Counted from the stretch's first letter, positions 20,036 to 29,755 are shown. The stretch: DNA of 64,000 bases from Rhodococcus sp. 14-2483-1-2 (GCF_002259405.1 NZ_NPFW01000009.1:62001-126000), one strand, 5' to 3'. The notes: generated from the letters alone by a model not told the origin. Numbers and translations are program-made.

Positions 20036-22579
20036 ATGTCTGACATCACCGAACCGCCGGTAGGACCCCCGCCGGGATCGACCACCAACGCCGAGGGCGG
20101 CGACCGGATCGATCCGGTCGACATCCAGCAGGAAATGCAGCGCAGCTACATCGATTACGCCATGAGCGTCATCGTCGGGCGTGCCCTGCCCGAGGTGCGT
20201 GACGGACTCAAGCCGGTGCACCGCCGCGTCCTGTACGCGATGTACGACTCGGGCTTCCGACCCGACCGCAGCTACGTGAAATCCGCACGCCCCGTTGCCG
20301 AAACGATGGGTAATTACCACCCACACGGTGACACCTCGATCTACGACGCATTGGTGCGTCTGGCCCAGCCGTGGTCGATGCGGTACCCGCTGGTCGACGG
20401 CCAGGGCAACTTCGGTTCGCGCGGTAACGACGGCGCCGCCGCCATGCGTTACACCGAGGCGCGGCTGACCCCGCTCGCGATGGAGATGCTGCGCGACATC
20501 GACGAGGAAACCGTCGACTTCATCCCCAACTACGACGGCAAAACCCAAGAGCCGACGGTACTTCCGTCGCGGGTACCGAACCTGTTGATGAACGGCTCCA
20601 ACGGCATCGCCGTCGGTATGGCCACCAACATTCCGCCGCACAACCTGCGTGAACTGGGCGACGCGGTGTTCTGGGCCCTCGACAACTTCGAGGCCGACGA
20701 GGAAGCAACGCTCGAGGCCTGCATGGAACGCGTCAAGGGCCCCGACTTCCCGACGCACGGACTCATCGTCGGCGGCCAGGGCATCCAGGATGCGTACTCC
20801 ACCGGCCGCGGCTCCATCCGGATGCGCGGCGTCGTCGAGATCGAAGAAGATTCCAACGGCCGCACCACGATCGTCATCACCGAGTTGCCGTACCAGGTCA
20901 ACCCGGACAACCTGATCACCTCGATCGCCGAGCAGGTGCGGGACGGCAAACTCTCGGGCATCTCCAAGATCGACGACGAGTCCTCCGACCGTGTCGGTAT
21001 GCGCATCGTGGTCACCATCAAGCGCGACGCCGTCGCGAAGGTGGTGCTGAACAACCTCTACAAGCATTCGCAGCTGCAGACGAGCTTCGGCGCGAACATG
21101 CTCTCGATCGTCGACGGCGTCCCGCGCACGCTGCGCCTGGACCAGATGATCAGGTACTACGTCACTCACCAACTCGACGTGATCGTTCGGCGTACTCGGT
21201 ACCGGCTACGCAGAGCGGAGGAGCGGGCCCACATTCTGCGTGGACTCGTCAAGGCTCTCGACGCACTCGACGAGGTCATCGCGCTGATCCGCGCGTCGCA
21301 GACGGTGGATCTGGCCAAGCAGGGCTTGATCGACCTGCTCGACATCGACGAGATCCAGGCCCAGGCCATCCTCGACATGCAGCTGCGACGCCTCGCGGCC
21401 CTCGAGCGTCAGAAGATCATCGACGAGTTGGCAGAACTCGAACGTACGATCGCCGACCTGCAGGACATTCTGGCCAAGCCGGAGCGGCAGCGACAGATCG
21501 TGCGAGACGAGCTCGCCGAGATCGTCGAGAAGTTCGGCGACGACCGTCGTACGCGCATCATCGCCGCCGACGGGGACGTCAACGACGAGGACCTGATCGC
21601 GCGGGAGAACGTGGTCGTCACGATCACCGAGACCGGATACGCCAAGCGCACCAAGACCGACCTCTACCGCTCGCAGAAGCGCGGTGGCAAGGGAGTGATG
21701 GGCGCAGGGCTCAAGCAGGACGACATCGTCAGCAAGTTCTTCGTCTGCTCCACGCACGACTGGATCCTGTTCTTCACCACCAAGGGTCGCGTCTACCGGG
21801 CCAAGGCCTACGAACTGCCCGAGGCGAACCGAACCGCCCGCGGTCAGCACGTCGCGAACTTGCTCGCCTTCCAGCCGGACGAGCGCATCGCGCAGGTCAT
21901 CCAGATCAAGACCTACGAGGATGCTCCGTACCTGGTGCTCGCCACCAAGGGCGGTCTGGTCAAGAAGTCACGACTGACCGACTTCGACTCCAACCGCAGC
22001 GGCGGCATCGTCGCGGTCAACCTGCGTGGTGAGGACGAGTTGGTCGGAGCCGTTCTCGCGTCCTCGGACGACGATCTGCTGCTGGTCTCGGCGCAGGGTC
22101 AGTCGATCCGGTTCTCTGCCACCGACGAGGTGTTGCGCCCGATGGGCCGTGCTACCTCGGGTGTGCAGGGTATGCGCTTCAACGGCGAGGACGCGCTGCT
22201 CTCGCTCAACGTCGTCAGCGAGAACAAGTTCCTGCTGGTCGCTACGTCGGGCGGTTACTCCAAGCGCACCGCGATGGAGGATTACCCCCAGCAAGGCCGC
22301 GGCGGAAAGGGAGTGCTGACAATCCAGTACGACCCGAAGCGTGGCACGCTGGTGGGAGCTCTCATCGTCGACGACGAGGACGAGCTGTACGCCATCACGT
22401 CCAGTGGTGGCGTAATCCGAACCGCTGCCAAGCAGGTTCGGAAGGCCGGCCGACAGACCAAGGGCGTGCGGTTGATGAATCTCGGTGAAGGCGACACCCT
22501 GCTCGCGATCGCGCGCAACGCCGACGAGATCGAACCGGATGCTCTGGGCACCGAAGACGATGCAGCGAAGGAGTCGTAA
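20036..22579 (+). CDS. gyrA: DNA gyrase subunit A
   Basis: 847 residues. The breakage-reunion subunit; catalytic Tyr139 lies in [13 protein letters not shown]. The quinolone-resistance region reads [20 protein letters not shown], with Thr100 and Ser101 where M. tuberculosis has Ala90-Ser91 and an Asp104 equivalent to Asp94. The C-terminal beta-pinwheel includes the GyrA-box-like QKRGGKG and further QQGRGGKG repeats. CGAGGAG lies about 8 nt upstream of the ATG. Confidence 0.98.
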   Translation: MSDITEPPVGPPPGSTTNAEGGDRIDPVDIQQEMQRSYIDYAMSVIVGRALPEVRDGLKPVHRRVLYAMYDSGFRPDRSYVKSARPVAETMGNYHPHGDTSIYDALVRLAQPWSMRYPLVDGQGNFGSRGNDGAAAMRYTEARLTPLAMEMLRDIDEETVDFIPNYDGKTQEPTVLPSRVPNLLMNGSNGIAVGMATNIPPHNLRELGDAVFWALDNFEADEEATLEACMERVKGPDFPTHGLIVGGQGIQDAYSTGRGSIRMRGVVEIEEDSNGRTTIVITELPYQVNPDNLITSIAEQVRDGKLSGISKIDDESSDRVGMRIVVTIKRDAVAKVVLNNLYKHSQLQTSFGANMLSIVDGVPRTLRLDQMIRYYVTHQLDVIVRRTRYRLRRAEERAHILRGLVKALDALDEVIALIRASQTVDLAKQGLIDLLDIDEIQAQAILDMQLRRLAALERQKIIDELAELERTIADLQDILAKPERQRQIVRDELAEIVEKFGDDRRTRIIAADGDVNDEDLIARENVVVTITETGYAKRTKTDLYRSQKRGGKGVMGAGLKQDDIVSKFFVCSTHDWILFFTTKGRVYRAKAYELPEANRTARGQHVANLLAFQPDERIAQVIQIKTYEDAPYLVLATKGGLVKKSRLTDFDSNRSGGIVAVNLRGEDELVGAVLASSDDDLLLVSAQGQSIRFSATDEVLRPMGRATSGVQGMRFNGEDALLSLNVVSENKFLLVATSGGYSKRTAMEDYPQQGRGGKGVLTIQYDPKRGTLVGALIVDDEDELYAITSSGGVIRTAAKQVRKAGRQTKGVRLMNLGEGDTLLAIARNADEIEPDALGTEDDAAKES

Positions 22580-23974
22580 GTGAGCACTCCCAACCGGCCT
22601 GGTAGCAGGCCCGGCCCCAGTGGTGGACCGGACAGCCGGGACGGCGATCGGGCCGCGCAGCCCGCGCGTCCGGTGCCGCCCGAGGGAGCTCGCCCGGGCA
22701 ACCGTCCGCAGCCGGCTGCTCGTCCGGCGCCCGCCGCGGGCCGTGGCCCGGCCCCGCAGGGGGGTGCTCGACCTCCGATGCGACCGGCACCCGGTGCTCA
22801 GAACGGCCCGGCACGTCCGGCTCAGGGACCTCCGCCCCCACAGCGACCGCCCGCACCTCAGGGACCGCCGCCCCAGGCGCCCCCGGGATCCGGCAAACAG
22901 GGTCCGCCTGCCCCTCGTCAGGGACAGGCTCCTGCCGGTCCGCCGCAGGCTCAGCCGCCCCAGGCTCCTGGCCGTCAACCCGGTCCAGGTCAGCAAGCAC
23001 CCGGCCGGCCCAATGATGGTCCGCCGCCGAACGGTCAGCCACCGCAGCGGCAGGCACCGGCCGGTCAAACCCCACGGCAGGCAGCCCCGCAGCCTTCGGC
23101 GGCGCCCGACGAGACCGTGCGCTCTCCGGAGGTGTCCGCCGAGTCGGCGGCTACCGGTGAAGCATCTCGTGAGCCCGCTCGGGTTCAGGAGGCCGGTCCG
23201 GCAGCCACTCAGGCGATGCCGGCCCAGCAGAGCGACGCTCCACACGGTGGCTCCGGAACGCCGCCCTGGCAGCGCGGAGTCGGTCAGCGTCCCGCATCGC
23301 AAGGAACGGACGACCGGCAGCAGCCGCAGAACCAGCCGCAGACCAACCTGTCCGGACGCGGTGCCGCACTGCCGCCGAACGCAGAGTTCGATCGGTCCGC
23401 ACGTACGGCAGCCGAGCCGGTCCAGCGCGAATCGACCGAGGACAAGACCGAACGGCGAGAAGCCGCCAGGTCGAAAGCGGCGGTCATCGACGGGCCGACA
23501 CGGCACATCGAACGCAAGGATCTAGCGAAGGACATGCCGGATCTGTCTGCCGTCCGGCACCCGGAGCCGTCCCCGTCCGAGCGCGCAGCACCCACGGCCG
23601 TGCCCAGTGCGGACGGCGATCCCCTGCGGGCGACCATTCAGATCCGCAAGATCGATCCGTGGTCGACGCTCAAGATCGCCCTCGTGATCGCAGTATCTCT
23701 GTTCTTCGTGTGGATGGTGTCCGTCGGCCTGCTGTACGCCGTGCTCGACGGCATGGGCGTCTGGGAACGTCTCAACAGTGCGTTCACCGAGATCGTCAAC
23801 GAATCCGGCGACGGCGGACTCGTCAGTGCCGGGCAGGTGTTCGGCTACGCAGCGGTGATCGGTGTGATCAATGTCGTACTCTTCACCGCTCTCACCACCA
23901 TCGGCGCCTTCATCTACAACCTGTCTTCGGACCTGGTCGGTGGCGTCGAAGTGACACTGGCAGACCGCGACTGA
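22580..23974 (+). CDS. DUF3566 membrane protein (Rv0007 position)
   Basis: 464 residues, GTG directly after the gyrA stop. The first ~330 residues are disordered and very rich in Pro, Gly, Gln and Arg ([21 protein letters not shown] and similar). The C-terminal ~120 residues carry DUF3566: two hydrophobic segments ([20 protein letters not shown] and the [19 protein letters not shown] region). The gyrA-linked position matches Rv0007. Function unknown; actinobacterial conservation and a Pro-rich cytoplasmic arm hint at a scaffold role. Confidence 0.88.
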   Translation: MSTPNRPGSRPGPSGGPDSRDGDRAAQPARPVPPEGARPGNRPQPAARPAPAAGRGPAPQGGARPPMRPAPGAQNGPARPAQGPPPPQRPPAPQGPPPQAPPGSGKQGPPAPRQGQAPAGPPQAQPPQAPGRQPGPGQQAPGRPNDGPPPNGQPPQRQAPAGQTPRQAAPQPSAAPDETVRSPEVSAESAATGEASREPARVQEAGPAATQAMPAQQSDAPHGGSGTPPWQRGVGQRPASQGTDDRQQPQNQPQTNLSGRGAALPPNAEFDRSARTAAEPVQRESTEDKTERREAARSKAAVIDGPTRHIERKDLAKDMPDLSAVRHPEPSPSERAAPTAVPSADGDPLRATIQIRKIDPWSTLKIALVIAVSLFFVWMVSVGLLYAVLDGMGVWERLNSAFTEIVNESGDGGLVSAGQVFGYAAVIGVINVVLFTALTTIGAFIYNLSSDLVGGVEVTLADRD

Positions 23975-23990
23975 CCTGCACCATCGAGAG

Positions 23991-24029
23991 CCGTATCGGG
24001 CCGTTTTGGAAGACAGCGGCCCGATACGG
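23991..24029 (+). terminator. Terminator hairpin after the gyrase operon
   Basis: A perfect 13-bp stem (CCGTATCGGGCCG / CGGCCCGATACGG) with a 13-nt loop, 17 nt after the DUF3566 stop and before tRNA-Ile. No U-tract. Confidence 0.7.
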
Positions 24030-24083
24030 TAATCTCATCCCTCGGTTCGAGGAGAGGTTTTCTTCGGTCCGAAGTAGTGATGA

Positions 24084-24157
24084 GGGCCTATAGCTCAGGC
24101 GGTTAGAGCGCTTCCCTGATAAGGAAGAGGTCGGAGGTTCAAGTCCTCCTAGGCCCA
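24084..24157 (+). tRNA. ileT: tRNA-Ile (anticodon GAT)
   Basis: Full cloverleaf: acceptor GGGCCTA/TAGGCCC, D-arm GCTC..GAGC, anticodon stem CTTCC/GGAAG with loop CTGATAA (anticodon 24118-24120), T-arm GGAGG/CCTCC with TTCAAGT. The 3' CCA is not encoded. It stands after gyrA, as in mycobacteria. Confidence 0.97.
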
Positions 24158-24184
24158 CACCGAACGAACGAAAAGAGGCAGGAC

Positions 24185-24295
24185 GTGAAAATCCTTCTTC
24201 TGGTCGCATCGGCGGTGATCGCAGTGCTGACATTATCCAAGGTGCGCTCGCAGCGCAGCTCGGACGGCGTCTGGCACAGCATCCCCACCGCGTGA
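24185..24295 (+). CDS. DLW-39-like micro-protein
   Basis: A 36-codon ORF with GTG start, preceded by AGGCAGGA at about 7 nt. The product has a hydrophobic N-terminal helix (KILLLVASAVIAVLTLS), a basic/Gln turn and an SSDGVWHSIPTA tail. The actinobacterial DLW-39 family comprises ~39-residue proteins with this layout lying between gyrA-linked tRNA genes; here the DLW motif reads GVW. Predicted single-pass membrane peptide of unknown function. Too short for most gene finders. Confidence 0.78.
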   Translation: MKILLLVASAVIAVLTLSKVRSQRSSDGVWHSIPTA

Positions 24296-24347
24296 CAATC
24301 GCTCGGAGTGGACGTGTAAGGTTCGTTCACGATTACCGGCAACACCC

Positions 24348-24420
24348 GGGGCCTTAGCTCAGTTGGTAGAGCGCTGCCTTTGCAAGGCAGATGTCAGGAG
24401 TTCGAATCTCCTAGGCTCCA
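24348..24420 (+). tRNA. alaT: tRNA-Ala (anticodon TGC)
   Basis: Cloverleaf with acceptor GGGGCCT/AGGCTCC (one G-T wobble), D-arm GCTC..GAGC, anticodon stem CTGCC/GGCAG with loop TTTGCAA (anticodon 24381-24383) and T-arm GGAG(T)/..CTCC with TTCGAAT. CCA is not encoded. Terminates the tRNA-Ile/micro-ORF/tRNA-Ala cluster. Confidence 0.97.
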
Positions 24421-24423
24421 CAA

Positions 24424-24460
24424 GAAAAAGGACGTCCACTTCGGTGGGCGTCCTTTTTTG
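24424..24460 (+). terminator. Rho-independent terminator after tRNA-Ala
   Basis: Stem AAAAAGGACG(T)CCAC / GTGG(G)CGTCCTTTTTT with a TTCG tetraloop, ending in a run of six T. It starts 4 nt past tRNA-Ala, the clearest intrinsic terminator in the window. Confidence 0.9.
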
Positions 24461-24480
24461 TCTCTCTCCATCCGGTCCCA

Positions 24481-24540
24481 AGTCCACTCGATGTGACATC
24501 GACCCCCCAAAAGGCCACTGAATGTGACATTGAGTGCCCT
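24481..24540 (+). repeat. 60-bp palindromic repeat, copy 1 (subtype A)
   Basis: Begins AGTCCACTCGATGTGACAT and ends with a degenerate right arm (ATGTGACATTGAGTGCCCT). The centre is CGACCCCCCAAAAG-type, shared with copy 2. It lies between the tRNA-Ala terminator and the desaturase. Exactly 60 bp, as are the other copies. Confidence 0.85.
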
Positions 24541-24829
24541 CGAGTACCGAGACGTCCGCAGCGGATGAGCCGACCGGTTGTGATCGGACCCAAGGCGGTC
24601 TGTGCTTCGGCGCCCATATATCCAGACAGTCATCTGTTCTGTGTCGCATCGATGGTTCGGTCCTTAGCGTGGTCGGTGTGCAAGGGCGTCGGTTCTCGGA
24701 TCGACGTGAACGGTCGAGACGGCGCACCGCAGGGGGGTGTGCCGTCGTTCGATCTCGGCGGGCGGTGTTCGCCACTGTCTCGGATCGGTTGGCGATTCGG
24801 GCATCTCGAATTTCGAAGGAGCCCCGCAG
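24541..24829. other. Upstream region of the desaturase gene
   Basis: About 290 bp between repeat copy 1 and the desaturase start. No gene is supported on either strand. It must carry the desaturase promoter, but no confident motif was found. Confidence 0.5.
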
Positions 24830-25780
24830 ATGACGCGTGTTCTCGATCATGAAGAGCTGTTGACCGAACTCGACGGCACGCTGGAAGCCAATCTGAATCG
24901 CCATCTGTCCATGGCGAAGGAATGGCATCCGCATGATTACGTTCCGTGGGATCTGGGGCGGAACTTTGCGGCGATGGGTGGGCAGGACTGGTCTCTCGAG
25001 CAGTCGTCGCTGTCGGAAGTGGCTCGTACGGCGATGATCACCAATTTGCTGACCGAGGACAACTTGCCGTCGTATCACCGTGGGTTGGCGGACAACTTCT
25101 CGTTGGACGGTGCGTGGGGCACATGGGTGGGGCGCTGGACTGCGGAGGAAAACCGTCACGGCATCGTCATGCGCGATTATCTGGTCGTGACCCGTGCGGT
25201 CGATCCCGTGGAGTTGGAGCGGGCTCGCATGCATCACATGACGGTGGGTATCGATGCGCCGATGGACGGCGCGAATTTTCTGCACTCGGTGGCGTATGTG
25301 ACGTTTCAGGAGCTGGCCACGCGGGTCTCGCACCGAAACACGGGGTTGGCGTGCGGAGATCCGGTGGCGGATCGGATGTTGGCTCGTGTTGCAGCGGACG
25401 AGAACCTGCACATGATCTTCTATCGCAACCTCGGTGAGGCGTCGCTGGATCTGGTGCCCGATCAGATGGTTCGTGCCATCACCGATGTCGCGACCGACTT
25501 CCAGATGCCCGGCCTGAACATGCCCAATTTCCGCAAGAACGCGATGACCTTGGCCAAGCACGGGATCTACGATCTCCGGCAGCATCTGGACGAGGTGCTG
25601 ATGCCGGTTCTGCGCAAATGGAAGATCTTCGAGCGCAACGATTTCACGGGTGAGGGCGAGCGGGATCGCGATCGACTGGCAGCGTTCGTCGAAGACTTGG
25701 CGCAGAAGGCGACCAAGTTCGAGGAGTCACGTGATCGACTGCTTGCCAGGGAGGCTGCTCGCGCCGAGAAGGCGTCCTGA
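24830..25780 (+). CDS. Acyl-ACP desaturase-like di-iron protein (DesA family)
   Basis: 316 residues. ATG 24830 is used because AAGGA lies ~9 nt upstream; the open frame starts earlier. Soluble di-iron enzyme family that introduces a double bond into acyl-ACP chains. Ligand pattern: E76, E107-N-R-H110, E161 and E191-N-L-H194, with 30 and 29 residues between the first Glu and the ExxH in each half, as in acyl-ACP desaturases. Mycobacterial DesA1/DesA2 are the closest named family members. Stands alone between the tRNA cluster and a diguanylate cyclase; an electron donor is not adjacent. Confidence 0.9.
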   Translation: MTRVLDHEELLTELDGTLEANLNRHLSMAKEWHPHDYVPWDLGRNFAAMGGQDWSLEQSSLSEVARTAMITNLLTEDNLPSYHRGLADNFSLDGAWGTWVGRWTAEENRHGIVMRDYLVVTRAVDPVELERARMHHMTVGIDAPMDGANFLHSVAYVTFQELATRVSHRNTGLACGDPVADRMLARVAADENLHMIFYRNLGEASLDLVPDQMVRAITDVATDFQMPGLNMPNFRKNAMTLAKHGIYDLRQHLDEVLMPVLRKWKIFERNDFTGEGERDRDRLAAFVEDLAQKATKFEESRDRLLAREAARAEKAS

Positions 25781-25934
25781 CCTGCTACGTCTTCTCTGGC
25801 CAGAGTCGTGATCGCGTCTCGGAGGTGTTAGAGTCCGGGCATCGTTGGGTCATGTGAGGCGATGGCCGTAGTGCGTGGGGAGGGCCGATGGTGCCTGGGG
25901 GGTATCGGGTGAGTGGTGGTGTCTCCATCGGTGA

Positions 25935-26984
25935 ATGCTGCCTCCAGACGGCCGAATCATGGTCTTGCACGGTTGGAATCGACTGGTGAGCAGGCCCAGG
26001 TTCGACGAGTCCGGCCGCATGCTCGCCGTCTTCGCGGCGGTCACCACGGTTCTCTACGCTGCAAGCGCGATAGCGTCGTGGTCGAATCTGACCGGTGCCC
26101 AGCAGGTTCTGGCCGCGTTGGCTCTGCTTCTGGGTCCGGCTGCGATCGTGGTGCTGGCGAGGGCGGGTGTGCCGAGCCCCAAACAGGCGGTGGGATTCGC
26201 GACCGCGTTGTCGGTGATGGCACTCGCCTGTGCGTTGGGGAGCAGCGACACCATGCCCGCGTTCTTGATCTGCGTGCAGGCCGCAATGTTCCTCGGTATG
26301 CACATCGGTGCGTTCTGGTCCGAACGCAACGCAGGCATTTGGGTTGCAGTGCTTGCTGTTTCGGCGGTCATCGGAGCGGCGATCGCGCCGTACGGAACGC
26401 CGTTCATCAGTTACATCCTCGTGGCGCTCGGCATCGTCGGTGCGACCGAGGTGTTCGGTGTCTTCGCGCGCCGAATGCGCTATTCCGCGACGCACGACGC
26501 TCTGACCGGTCTGCTTAACAGGTTCGGGTTCGAGTCCAAGATCGAGAAAATGCTGCCGGCGTGTGCTGCTCGCGGATTGTCGGTCAGTCTCGCCGTGCTC
26601 GATCTGGACAATTTCAAGGAGATCAACGACGAGTACGGCCACATTGCCGGTGACGTCCTGCTCACTCGGGTCTCGAAGGCCTGGAAGGGGCAGCTGACCA
26701 AACGGGATGTTCTCGGTCGGCTCGGCGGAGACGAATTCGTGCTGTTCATGCCGGGAGTTCTCGAAAAGGAGGCCTGGCAGATCATCGAGCGCCTGCGCCT
26801 CGCTCATCGCGCGGAATGGAGCGTCGGATTGGCGTGCATGCCCGCGGGACGCCGCTGGGGCGAGATCTATCGTGCAGCCGACGCCGATCTGTACCGGGCG
26901 AAGCGAAGCAGGCCGCCGAGGACCAGTCGGCCGTCCGATCCCGACGCCGGTTACAGCGGCCCGATCCGCAGAATTGCGCAGTAG
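25935..26984 (+). CDS. Membrane diguanylate cyclase (GGDEF)
   Basis: 349 residues (a start at M9, base 25959, is possible). About five or six hydrophobic segments fill residues 28-178, then a GGDEF domain with DALTGLLNR (188-196), FKEINDEYGHIAGD (227-240) and GGDEF (264-268), so the active site that joins two GTP into c-di-GMP is intact. The product-inhibition I-site RxxD is not conserved: TKRD stands at 255-258. The N-terminal membrane part is a presumed sensor of unknown input. No EAL partner is nearby. Confidence 0.92.
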   Translation: MLPPDGRIMVLHGWNRLVSRPRFDESGRMLAVFAAVTTVLYAASAIASWSNLTGAQQVLAALALLLGPAAIVVLARAGVPSPKQAVGFATALSVMALACALGSSDTMPAFLICVQAAMFLGMHIGAFWSERNAGIWVAVLAVSAVIGAAIAPYGTPFISYILVALGIVGATEVFGVFARRMRYSATHDALTGLLNRFGFESKIEKMLPACAARGLSVSLAVLDLDNFKEINDEYGHIAGDVLLTRVSKAWKGQLTKRDVLGRLGGDEFVLFMPGVLEKEAWQIIERLRLAHRAEWSVGLACMPAGRRWGEIYRAADADLYRAKRSRPPRTSRPSDPDAGYSGPIRRIAQ

Positions 26985-27016
26985 CACTCACTCGACGCAT
27001 CGTTGATCCCCAGATT

Positions 27017-27025
27017 TCATCCACA
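27017..27025 (+). promoter_or_regulatory. DnaA-box-like site TCATCCACA
   Basis: One mismatch to TTATCCACA. It lies inside an inverted repeat (CCCCAG..CTGGGG, 27008-27033) between the diguanylate cyclase and the DUF1023 gene. Weak evidence by itself. Confidence 0.35.
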
Positions 27026-27103
27026 GGCTGGGGATAGATTTCTCGGCGAGGTGTACTTCTCGCGTTGACTCGTCGGCAACGACGATGCTGCGGGGGATAC
27101 GCG

Positions 27104-28723
27104 ATGGTCACTCTCGACGAATTCAGGTCATGGGACAGCCGAGTGCTGGTCGCCGCGTCCGAAAGCCTGATGCGGCGGTGGCGAGAAGTGGCTGCCGTCC
27201 ACGATTCGGTAACGGACGAAATTGTGGGCAATGGGTGGGACGGTCCCGCGGCCGAGGCGGCACGGGAGGCGATGAGACGCATCCGGTCCGATCTGGGAGA
27301 CGCCGCAGCCGAGTTGCTTCGGATCTCGACATGCACCGCGGATGCGTCGATCGACATGCAGAGTCTGGTCACTGCGCTCCGCTCGGTGGAGCAGACGGCG
27401 GCGGAGGAGCGATTCGCGGTCGGATCCGACGGCTCGGTGTCCGACGCCGGCGCGTCGTATTCGGTTGCGCTCGTGGATCTGTGGTCGACGATGCGAGAGC
27501 GACGTCGATGCCGTGAGGAGCTCGCCGAGCGAATCGCGCAGCTGATTCGTACGGCCACGGACTTCGACGACGTCCTTGCCCGACGCCTCGTCGGGGGAAC
27601 CTCCGCGGCCTCCGTTGTGACGGCAGTTGCCGCTTCGGTGCCGCGGGACGGGTCCCCGGCGGCCAATGCTGCCTTCTGGAGCGCGCTCTCGCCTGCGGCA
27701 CGCACCAGGCTGCTGGTCGAACAGCCGGCGCTGATCGGCAATCTCGACGGCCTGCCTGGACGAGTACGTGACAGCGCGAACCGTCGAGTGTTGGCCGCCG
27801 AGCGTCTCCGCCTCCGCGCCGTCGAAGTCGAACTGCAGAAAGAGTTGGCCGACAACGTGTTCGGCGGCATGTTCAGTGACGCCGATGCCGGACTCGAGCA
27901 GACTCGCACGCGGCTGGCATCACTCGATGCGATCGACGCGACGCTGGCGCAGGGGGCTCGGCAGCTTCTGGTCCTCGACAATTCCCCGTACGAGGAGACG
28001 ATGGCGGCCGTAGCGGTGGGCGATGTCGACACGGCCACCCATGTCGCCGTCTTCGTCCCCGGTCTCGACTCGACCGTGCACGGCAACCTTCTTCGTTACG
28101 ACGGCGACATGGAGAACGTCAAAGACACTGTGCAGCAGCTTGTTTCGGAATCTGCGGCTGCGGTGACCTGGCTCGACTACCAGGCCCCGCAGCTCGGTTG
28201 GAGCCTGCTCGATCCGGACCGGAGCGTGGCCTCGGGTGCGGCGGCGCGGGCGGGAGCGGATCGACTGGTTCCGTTCCTGGACGGCCTCGACGCCGCACGT
28301 GCGAGCGACCCGCATCTGTCGGTATTGGCCCACTCGTACGGATCCCTCACCGCGGCAACCGCTCTCCGGGACGACACCGGGGTCGACGATTTCGTCGCTC
28401 TCGGATCACCGGGATTCGGCACACACAGCGTCGCAGATCTTCGGCTTCCCGTCGGACACGTCTTCGCGGCGGAGGCCGAGGGCGATATCGTCGCCGACCT
28501 GGGTGCATTCGGTCGCGATCCAGGCGCACTGGACGGAGTCACCGTGCTGTCCACGGAGCGTTCCGACGGAGGCCACGATTCGATCGGGCACAGCGACTAT
28601 CTCACCGAGGGCTCTACCAGCGGTCGGAATACCGCGCTGGTCGTCGCCGATCGCAGCGGGGAGGCCGTGGTCAGAGCGAGGCCGGGTCTGCTCGATCTGC
28701 TGCAGAGAGTTCTGTACCTATGA
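27104..28723 (+). CDS. DUF1023-type alpha/beta hydrolase with WXG-like N-terminus
   Basis: 539 residues from ATG 27104, chosen because CGGGGGA precedes it at ~7 nt; an open extension of 13 codons is possible. The N-terminal ~90 residues form a helical region with FRSWDSRVL and GNGWDGPAA, reminiscent of WXG100-type proteins. The C-terminal DUF1023 hydrolase has its nucleophile elbow as AHSYGS (the first Gly of GxSxG is Ala), DDFVALGSPGFG, and a late His in GGHDSIGHSDY. Substrate unknown. Its stop codon overlaps the end of cwsA by 6 nt (tail to tail). No signal peptide is seen. Confidence 0.85.
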   Translation: MVTLDEFRSWDSRVLVAASESLMRRWREVAAVHDSVTDEIVGNGWDGPAAEAAREAMRRIRSDLGDAAAELLRISTCTADASIDMQSLVTALRSVEQTAAEERFAVGSDGSVSDAGASYSVALVDLWSTMRERRRCREELAERIAQLIRTATDFDDVLARRLVGGTSAASVVTAVAASVPRDGSPAANAAFWSALSPAARTRLLVEQPALIGNLDGLPGRVRDSANRRVLAAERLRLRAVEVELQKELADNVFGGMFSDADAGLEQTRTRLASLDAIDATLAQGARQLLVLDNSPYEETMAAVAVGDVDTATHVAVFVPGLDSTVHGNLLRYDGDMENVKDTVQQLVSESAAAVTWLDYQAPQLGWSLLDPDRSVASGAAARAGADRLVPFLDGLDAARASDPHLSVLAHSYGSLTAATALRDDTGVDDFVALGSPGFGTHSVADLRLPVGHVFAAEAEGDIVADLGAFGRDPGALDGVTVLSTERSDGGHDSIGHSDYLTEGSTSGRNTALVVADRSGEAVVRARPGLLDLLQRVLYL

Positions 28724-29098
28724 CGACGTGTCGTCGTAGTCGGCCAGGCTCGGCGGAGCATCGGCGGGTGGGGGCACCTCGTTGCGACGGCGACCGAGGA
28801 AGAACACGACACCACCGACGACGGCAGCAGCGGCGCCGAATACGAGAATTCGCCTGGTCCGACGCGATCCCGAGTCGACCGTGACCAACGCTCGGGTGCG
28901 ATTCGCTTCGGCAATGCGTTCTGCGGTCACTGCTCGGCGCTGCGCAGCCTGTTTGCGGGCCAGCCCGTAACCTCGTCTGGCCAACAGCAGACCGACTCCG
29001 GCCGGGCCCTTGCTTGCGGCGGATGCGGCGCCGAGCAGCGCGGATGCTGCGGTACCGGTGGACGACCGAACCCGGTCGGACTTCGTTGTGCTCGTCAT
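28718..29098 (-). CDS. cwsA: CwsA-like cell wall synthesis protein
   Basis: 126 residues from ATG 29098; an upstream TTG extension is judged less likely. Position directly before ppiA on the opposite strand matches Rv0008c (CwsA), which in mycobacteria interacts with CrgA and Wag31 and affects polar growth. The layout also fits: basic helical N-terminal part (GVGLLLARRGYGLARKQAAQRRAV), a single hydrophobic segment (RRILVFGAAAAVVGGVVFFLG) and a short Pro/Asp-rich tail. Overall similarity is low, so the name rests mainly on synteny and architecture. Confidence 0.75.
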   Translation of the reverse strand: MTSTTKSDRVRSSTGTAASALLGAASAASKGPAGVGLLLARRGYGLARKQAAQRRAVTAERIAEANRTRALVTVDSGSRRTRRILVFGAAAAVVGGVVFFLGRRRNEVPPPADAPPSLADYDDTSS

Positions 29099-29194
29099 AC
29101 CCTCACTGTTCCACAACACGACCCCCGCTGAACCTTCGCGATCCAGCGGGACTCGACGCCCGTTGTGAACTGCCCGATCGCCCGAGATGGCACG

Positions 29195-29731
29195 ATGGAG
29201 GGCGTGACTTCACCAAACAAGACCCAAACGGCCACGCTGCACACCAACCGCGGCGATATCGTCATCGAACTGTTCGGCAATCACGCCCCCAAGACCGTCG
29301 CGAACTTCGTCGGTCTCGCGGACGGATCCAAGGAGTACACGACGCAGAACGCGTCGGGTGCCAAGACCGGACCGTTCTACGACGGCGCAGTCTTCCACCG
29401 CGTCATCGACGGCTTCATGATCCAGGGCGGCGACCCCACCGGCACCGGTACCGGTGGACCGGGCTACAAGTTCGAGGACGAGTTCCACCCGGAACTGTCC
29501 TTCGATCGCCCGTACCTGCTGGCCATGGCGAACGCAGGCCCGGGCACCAACGGCTCGCAGTTCTTCATCACCACCGGCAAGACCCCGCACCTCAACCGCA
29601 AGCACTCCATCTTCGGTGAGGTCACCGACGAGGCGTCGAAGAAGGTCGTCGACGCGATCTCGAGCACGCCGGTCGGCCGCGGAGATCGCCCGGTGGACGA
29701 GGTTGTCATCAACAACATCACCATCGCCTGA
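29195..29731 (+). CDS. ppiA: Peptidyl-prolyl cis-trans isomerase A (cyclophilin)
   Basis: 178 residues from ATG 29195; GTG starts ten codons upstream and three codons downstream are alternatives. Cytoplasmic cyclophilin. The active-site run [27 protein letters not shown] and [12 protein letters not shown] are conserved and nearly identical to M. tuberculosis Rv0009. The next gene, rhomboid, starts 24 nt after the stop and is probably co-transcribed. Confidence 0.96.
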   Translation: MEGVTSPNKTQTATLHTNRGDIVIELFGNHAPKTVANFVGLADGSKEYTTQNASGAKTGPFYDGAVFHRVIDGFMIQGGDPTGTGTGGPGYKFEDEFHPELSFDRPYLLAMANAGPGTNGSQFFITTGKTPHLNRKHSIFGEVTDEASKKVVDAISSTPVGRGDRPVDEVVINNITIA

Positions 29732-29755
29732 TCTGACCGAAGGACTTTCGACAAG

